This document shows, piece by piece, positions 3,756 to 6,834 of a DNA stretch of 6,834 nt. How positions within the stretch are numbered: position 1 is the stretch's first letter; every line of letters starts with the position of its first letter. The position numbers and the translations under genes were made by a program. Source of the DNA: Gammaproteobacteria bacterium. GTDB taxonomy: Bacteria > Pseudomonadota > Gammaproteobacteria > Burkholderiales > Burkholderiaceae_C. Location: assembly GCA_030054245.1 (NCBI GenBank), contig JASGCH010000074.1, forward strand, positions 1-6,834, written 5' to 3'. The notes below the pieces were generated by a model. It ran no database searches. It was not told where the DNA came from and saw nothing but the letters and a program-made list of their open reading frames with translations.

Positions 3756-5948
3756 ATGGTTTCACATTTTTTAAAATTATCAAAAAAATTTTTAACCCTT
3801 TGTATCACACTGCCAAATCTGATCGTTTTAGCGTTATTGGCTCTCTGGGTAAAAAGTTTTTATCTACAAATTTATAACTCAGAGTTTTACGCCGATAAAC
3901 GCAATCAACTTGTAGAACGCACCAAAGAGGAATCTCCAATTAGAGGTCGAATATTCGATAGAAATCAAATCGTGTTGGCTGATAATATTATTGAATACAC
4001 TCTTGAAGCAAATACTGAAGACTTAAATTTACATTGTCTGGGTAAAGTTATTTCTGAGAATCTAAAATTTTATCTTAACGAAAATGATTTTACAAAACTG
4101 GGTTTTATCAATAAGCCCGAAGGAACTGGTTGGGTGTCGATTAAAACTAACATTACTTATAAACAAGCCGATCAATTAAAAAAACTTAAAATACCCGGTT
4201 TAAGAGTTTCTCTCTTATTAATGGATAAAACAGAATCTGAATCACCTTTATCTAAACCCATAGAGGATTATCAAGAATGTAGTTTTATAAAATCCAAGCT
4301 CTATAATTTTGAATTTTTCAATTTTAAAAACCATTGCGTTTATGTAGTGGGTGGAAGGCGTGAAGAAATGAATTTGAGTTGTTTAACTCCTAAAAAATTT
4401 AAACCTTTTAAGGAATATCTGAAATTAGACAACCAACAATTGTACAATTTAGGTATTACCAGCATACCCACGACTAAAAAGGTCGTGGTATTGTACCGTA
4501 GCCTGAATAAAGAAGAAATCACAAAAATTGTCAACTTAGAAAACTTCCCGGTTGCTTTTCACCAACACGCCGTCAATAAGCGCCGCTACCCACATTCCGA
4601 AGCTCTAGCTCCACTGGTTGGATCTATGGGACGAGACAGTAAGCGTAGCATCACTGGTGTTGAGCTTTTTCACGATAAAACACTCGCAGGTAAGCCTGGT
4701 ATTACCAAAACTACGGGTAAACCGAGTACCGGTGAAAAGTTTTATGAAACGGTTATTACACCGACCGAAGATGGTCAGGACTTATATCTAACCGTCGATG
4801 CAGATATTTCTAATATGGCCTATGTTCACTTAAAAAAAGCCGTATGTAAGCACTTTGCCGATTCAGCTTATGCAGTAGTTCTGGAAGCCAAAACCAGTAG
4901 GGTACTGGCTATTAGCAGTTATCCGAGTTTTAATCCAGAAAAAATAAACAGCACTCGCTTAGGTGACCCATGTCTTAAGAAGACTGAGTCTGCTGACTCA
5001 GCAGTTCTGAAAGCCAAAGCAGATAAGAGTGATCCCAATAGTGTCCCGAGTTTTAAACCAGAAACAGCCTTTATCAACATTAAAGCCATAACGGATGAAT
5101 TTGAACCAGGGTCCACGATAAAACCATTTATTGTCGCCTCAGCTCTGGAAAAAGGATTGATTACTCCAGAATCCCTAATAGACGCGACTCGGCCACTAAA
5201 AATTTCTGGACGCAGGGCACTGATTACCGATACCCACCGTCTGGGAGTGGTCACCGTGCACCAAGCTATCCAAAAGTCGAGCAATATAGCCGCCTCAAAA
5301 ATTTCCTTAATGATGCCCCATCATCAAGTGTACAATTTTCTAAGTGACCTAGGATTTGGTATTCCCTCTCCTTTAGAACTACCCGGAACCCGAAAGGGTA
5401 TGTTACCTCCGTTGGCTAAGTGGACTGCCTCCGACCAGGCTAGTATGAGTTTTGGCTATGGTTTAACCACTACCTTGTTGCAACTCGCCAGAGCTTATAC
5501 AGTCTTCGCTAATGATGGCTGGTATATTGAGCCTTCGCTCCTCTCTGGAAACTCTGGCGAAGTCCATAAAAAACGCGTTTTTTCCTCAGAAACTGCGCTA
5601 AAAGTCCGCAATATGTTGCATTCTGTAACGATATCAGGCGGCACAGCAGAAAAGGCTCAAGTTGCTGGCTTCCAAGTAGGTGGTAAAACTGGTACCGCCA
5701 AAAAATCTCTAGGAAAGCTAGGCTACGGCTCTTCTTACAGAAGCTTCTTTGTCGGCATAGCACCCATTGAAGATCCTCGATTCATTATCGCGGTCTTGGT
5801 CGATAACCCCAAAAAGGATGGGTACTATGGAGGGACGGTCGCGGCGCCAGTTTTTAGTGCAATCACCTTTGACGCACTCACTCACACGACCCAACCTCTT
5901 ATATCCGCAGAGTCCTTTGCCGTTCATTCATCCCATACTTTGCCATAA
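3756..5948 (+). CDS. ftsI: Septal peptidoglycan transpeptidase FtsI (PBP3), enlarged
   Basis: FtsI cross-links septal peptidoglycan in the periplasm, partnered with FtsW. A transmembrane anchor spans about residues 15-38. The pedestal begins with RGRIFDRN (63-70) and includes KRRYPHSEALAPLVGS (275-290) and GVELFHDKTLAGKPG (301-315). The transpeptidase domain is catalytically complete: SxxK at S453-K456 (EPGSTIKPF), SxN at S508-N510 (KSSNIAASK), KTG at 644-646 (GGKTGTAKK), plus SFGYGL (565-570) and YYGGTVAAPVF (690-700). At 730 aa it is about 150 longer than E. coli FtsI (588). The excess matches two in-frame internal duplications: a second pedestal module (about 191-272 copying 77-155) and a segment before the active-site serine (about 414-441 copying 369-398). 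Subtracting about 115 and 42 leaves about 573. Start ATG is 1 nt after the ftsL stop (TAATATG), suggesting coupled translation. The N-terminal half is much more A+T-rich than the rest. Confidence 0.96.
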   Translation: MVSHFLKLSKKFLTLCITLPNLIVLALLALWVKSFYLQIYNSEFYADKRNQLVERTKEESPIRGRIFDRNQIVLADNIIEYTLEANTEDLNLHCLGKVISENLKFYLNENDFTKLGFINKPEGTGWVSIKTNITYKQADQLKKLKIPGLRVSLLLMDKTESESPLSKPIEDYQECSFIKSKLYNFEFFNFKNHCVYVVGGRREEMNLSCLTPKKFKPFKEYLKLDNQQLYNLGITSIPTTKKVVVLYRSLNKEEITKIVNLENFPVAFHQHAVNKRRYPHSEALAPLVGSMGRDSKRSITGVELFHDKTLAGKPGITKTTGKPSTGEKFYETVITPTEDGQDLYLTVDADISNMAYVHLKKAVCKHFADSAYAVVLEAKTSRVLAISSYPSFNPEKINSTRLGDPCLKKTESADSAVLKAKADKSDPNSVPSFKPETAFINIKAITDEFEPGSTIKPFIVASALEKGLITPESLIDATRPLKISGRRALITDTHRLGVVTVHQAIQKSSNIAASKISLMMPHHQVYNFLSDLGFGIPSPLELPGTRKGMLPPLAKWTASDQASMSFGYGLTTTLLQLARAYTVFANDGWYIEPSLLSGNSGEVHKKRVFSSETALKVRNMLHSVTISGGTAEKAQVAGFQVGGKTGTAKKSLGKLGYGSSYRSFFVGIAPIEDPRFIIAVLVDNPKKDGYYGGTVAAPVFSAITFDALTHTTQPLISAESFAVHSSHTLP
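3984..4220 (+). repeat. FtsI pedestal module, copy 1 (residues 77-155)
   Basis: This stretch holds EDLNLHCL (88-95), ENLKFYL (101-107), TKLGF (113-117) and WVSIKTNITYKQADQLKKL (126-144) followed by KIPGL. The last part aligns with the E. coli FtsI strand-helix unit ending KKLKLPGIHL. Unlike normal FtsI it is not followed by the RRYYP element but runs into a novel linker of about 35 residues. Confidence 0.55.
4326..4571 (+). repeat. FtsI pedestal module, copy 2 (residues 191-272)
   Basis: This stretch holds EEMNLSCL (203-210), KEYLKL (219-224), YNLGI (230-234) and VVVLYRSLNKEEITKIVNL (243-261) followed by ENFPVAF. Each block corresponds in order to one in copy 1, at an offset of about 115-119 residues. 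It leads into the expected KRRYP element (275-279). The first aligned 24 bases (4017-4040 against 4362-4385) match at 16 positions. The copies are well diverged, so the event is old if it is a true duplication. Confidence 0.5.
4857..4941 (+). repeat. Transpeptidase-domain duplication in ftsI, copy A
   Basis: Copy A encodes the normal family segment from ADSAYAVVLEAKT to PSFNPEK (about residues 368-396). GTTCTGGAAGCCAAA (4878-4892) matches 14 of 15 bases of 5004-5018, and the 19 bases at 4923-4941 match 18 of 19 at 5046-5064. Confidence 0.75.
4992..5064 (+). repeat. Transpeptidase-domain duplication in ftsI, copy B
   Basis: Copy B encodes ADSAVLKAKADKSDPNSV (413-430) then PSFKPET (431-437), and ends 16 codons before the active-site S453. 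Offsets from copy A are 135, 126 and 123 bases, all multiples of three, so small in-frame deletions followed the copying. Homologues have no such second copy between the PSFNP block and the DxFEPGS active-site block. Confidence 0.75.
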
Positions 5949-5956
5949 TTTTATTC

Positions 5957-6834
5957 ATGCAACCACTCCTCACCACTCCGCAAGAGGCTGTCAACTGGTT
6001 AAAGCAACATGGATGCCACCAATTGACCCTAGACAGTCGGCAAATCGGCCGTGGTCACGCCTTTGTAGCCATACTTGGCAAAAAGTATGATGGCAGAAAA
6101 ATGTTGCCCGAAGCCCAAGCCAAAGGAGCTTTAGCGGCGTTGCTTGAAGCGCAGGCAATAGAACCTTTGCTATCCTCTACACCTTTAAGCGAAGCCTTAC
6201 CTTGTGCCCTATACCGCGGAATAGCCCAAGACCTAGCACAGATCGCTTGCCTATTTTATGATCATCCGAGTGATAAGCTAGAAGCTATCCTCGCAGTCAC
6301 TGGTACCAACGGCAAAACTTCTATTGCTTGGTGGTTGCATCAAGCTTTTTTTGCCTTGGGAAAACCCTGTGCCTATATAGGAACGCTGGGTATGTGCCTA
6401 GAACAGATGACGGTTGATGCCACGAAGCCAAACTCATTGACCACCCCAGATAGCGTCAGTTTACAAACCATGCTCTTTGAATTGGTGCATAAAAAAATCA
6501 AGTATTGTGCCCTCGAAGCTTCTTCCATTGCCCTAGAACAAGGACGAATCTTAGGAACCCAGATCAAAATAGCTATCTTCACCAACTTAACGCACGATCA
6601 TTTAGATTACCATGGCGACCTAGCAACCTATTTTTCAGCTAAAAAGCGTTTATTTCAACAAACAGGGATCCAACATGCCGTTGTCAACATCGACGATCCT
6701 TGGGGAATGAAATTGATGCAAGAACTCAAAGCCGAATCTCGTATCAAAGTCGTGAGCTTTGGCTTTCATCCCCAAGCAGATTACCAGCTGACCCAGGTTA
6801 TCGCTAACCCGCAAACCGCTGGATACAAGTTTTC
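5957..6834 (+). CDS. murE: UDP-MurNAc-tripeptide ligase MurE (3' end outside window)
   Basis: MurE is the cytoplasmic ATP-dependent ligase that adds the third stem residue, usually meso-diaminopimelate in Gram-negatives, to UDP-MurNAc-L-Ala-D-Glu. The frame stays open from ATG 5957 to the window end: 292 codons plus two bases of an expected total near 490-500. Visible blocks are LTLDSRQIGRGHAFVAILG (23-41, UDP-substrate domain), the ATP-binding loop VTGTNGKTS (114-122), IGTLG (141-145), LTTPDSVSLQ (161-170), ALEASSIALEQGR (185-197), and IFTNLTHDHLDYHGD (207-221) followed by SAKKRLF (227-233), where K229 fits the carbamylated lysine. The third block has Ile where many MurE proteins have His (EVSSH). 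The C-terminal DNPR-type motif that tells diaminopimelate from lysine enzymes lies outside. It begins 8 nt after ftsI with no clear Shine-Dalgarno. Confidence 0.96.
   Translation, partial: MQPLLTTPQEAVNWLKQHGCHQLTLDSRQIGRGHAFVAILGKKYDGRKMLPEAQAKGALAALLEAQAIEPLLSSTPLSEALPCALYRGIAQDLAQIACLFYDHPSDKLEAILAVTGTNGKTSIAWWLHQAFFALGKPCAYIGTLGMCLEQMTVDATKPNSLTTPDSVSLQTMLFELVHKKIKYCALEASSIALEQGRILGTQIKIAIFTNLTHDHLDYHGDLATYFSAKKRLFQQTGIQHAVVNIDDPWGMKLMQELKAESRIKVVSFGFHPQADYQLTQVIANPQTAGYKF

Noticed and set aside
4919..5284. 121-codon minus-strand open frame inside ftsI
   Set aside because: It lies fully antisense to the conserved transpeptidase domain and has no recognisable protein features.
3756..5948. 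FtsI extra length caused by an intein, frameshift or gene fusion
   Set aside because: The frame is continuous, no intein splice-junction or endonuclease motifs are seen, and the extra residues resemble neighbouring FtsI segments.
5767..6090. Plus-strand open frame bridging the ftsI end and murE start
   Set aside because: It is in a different frame from two well-supported genes and encodes no recognisable motif.

Overview
The window looks like chromosomal DNA of a proteobacterium with moderate to low G+C. It joins two conserved loci that face away from each other. On the minus strand lie rpmF (ribosomal protein bL32) and plsX (entry to phospholipid synthesis). On the plus strand is the start of the division and cell wall (dcw) cluster in its classic order: mraZ, rsmH, ftsL, ftsI, murE, the last cut by the window end. 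Small sequence traits hint at a betaproteobacterium: the MraZ C-terminal 'LLGLGTSFEIWD', and MurE 'LTTPDSVSLQ' and 'EASSIALEQGR'. This placement is an inference from remembered family patterns, not a search result.

Layout. 1-147: non-coding, with a perfect 17-bp hairpin at the left edge and one copy of an intergenic repeat. 148-1146 (minus): plsX. 1147-1645: about 500 bp of non-coding DNA carrying roughly two tandem copies of the same repeat family, where rpmF and plsX are normally almost adjacent. 1646-1852 (minus): rpmF. 1853-2072: divergent control region with four MraZ-type operator boxes at exact 10-bp spacing. 2073-6834 (plus): mraZ, rsmH, ftsL, ftsI and murE with gaps of 6, 17, 1 and 8 nt, an evident single operon.

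How the genes work together. MraZ is the cluster's own repressor. RsmH methylates 16S rRNA. FtsL and FtsI are divisome membrane proteins, FtsI being the septal peptidoglycan transpeptidase. MurE adds the third amino acid of the peptidoglycan stem peptide. PlsX and bL32 tie lipid and ribosome synthesis to the same neighbourhood.

The most unusual points are in ftsI and between the minus-strand genes. FtsI is 730 aa instead of about 580, and the excess is explained by two in-frame internal duplications: about 115 residues in the N-terminal pedestal, and about 42 residues just ahead of the catalytic serine, where parts still match 18 of 19 bases. The rpmF-plsX gap has been opened by a tandem intergenic repeat, another copy of which lies directly beyond plsX. 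No mobile-element protein, CRISPR array, tRNA or rRNA was seen.
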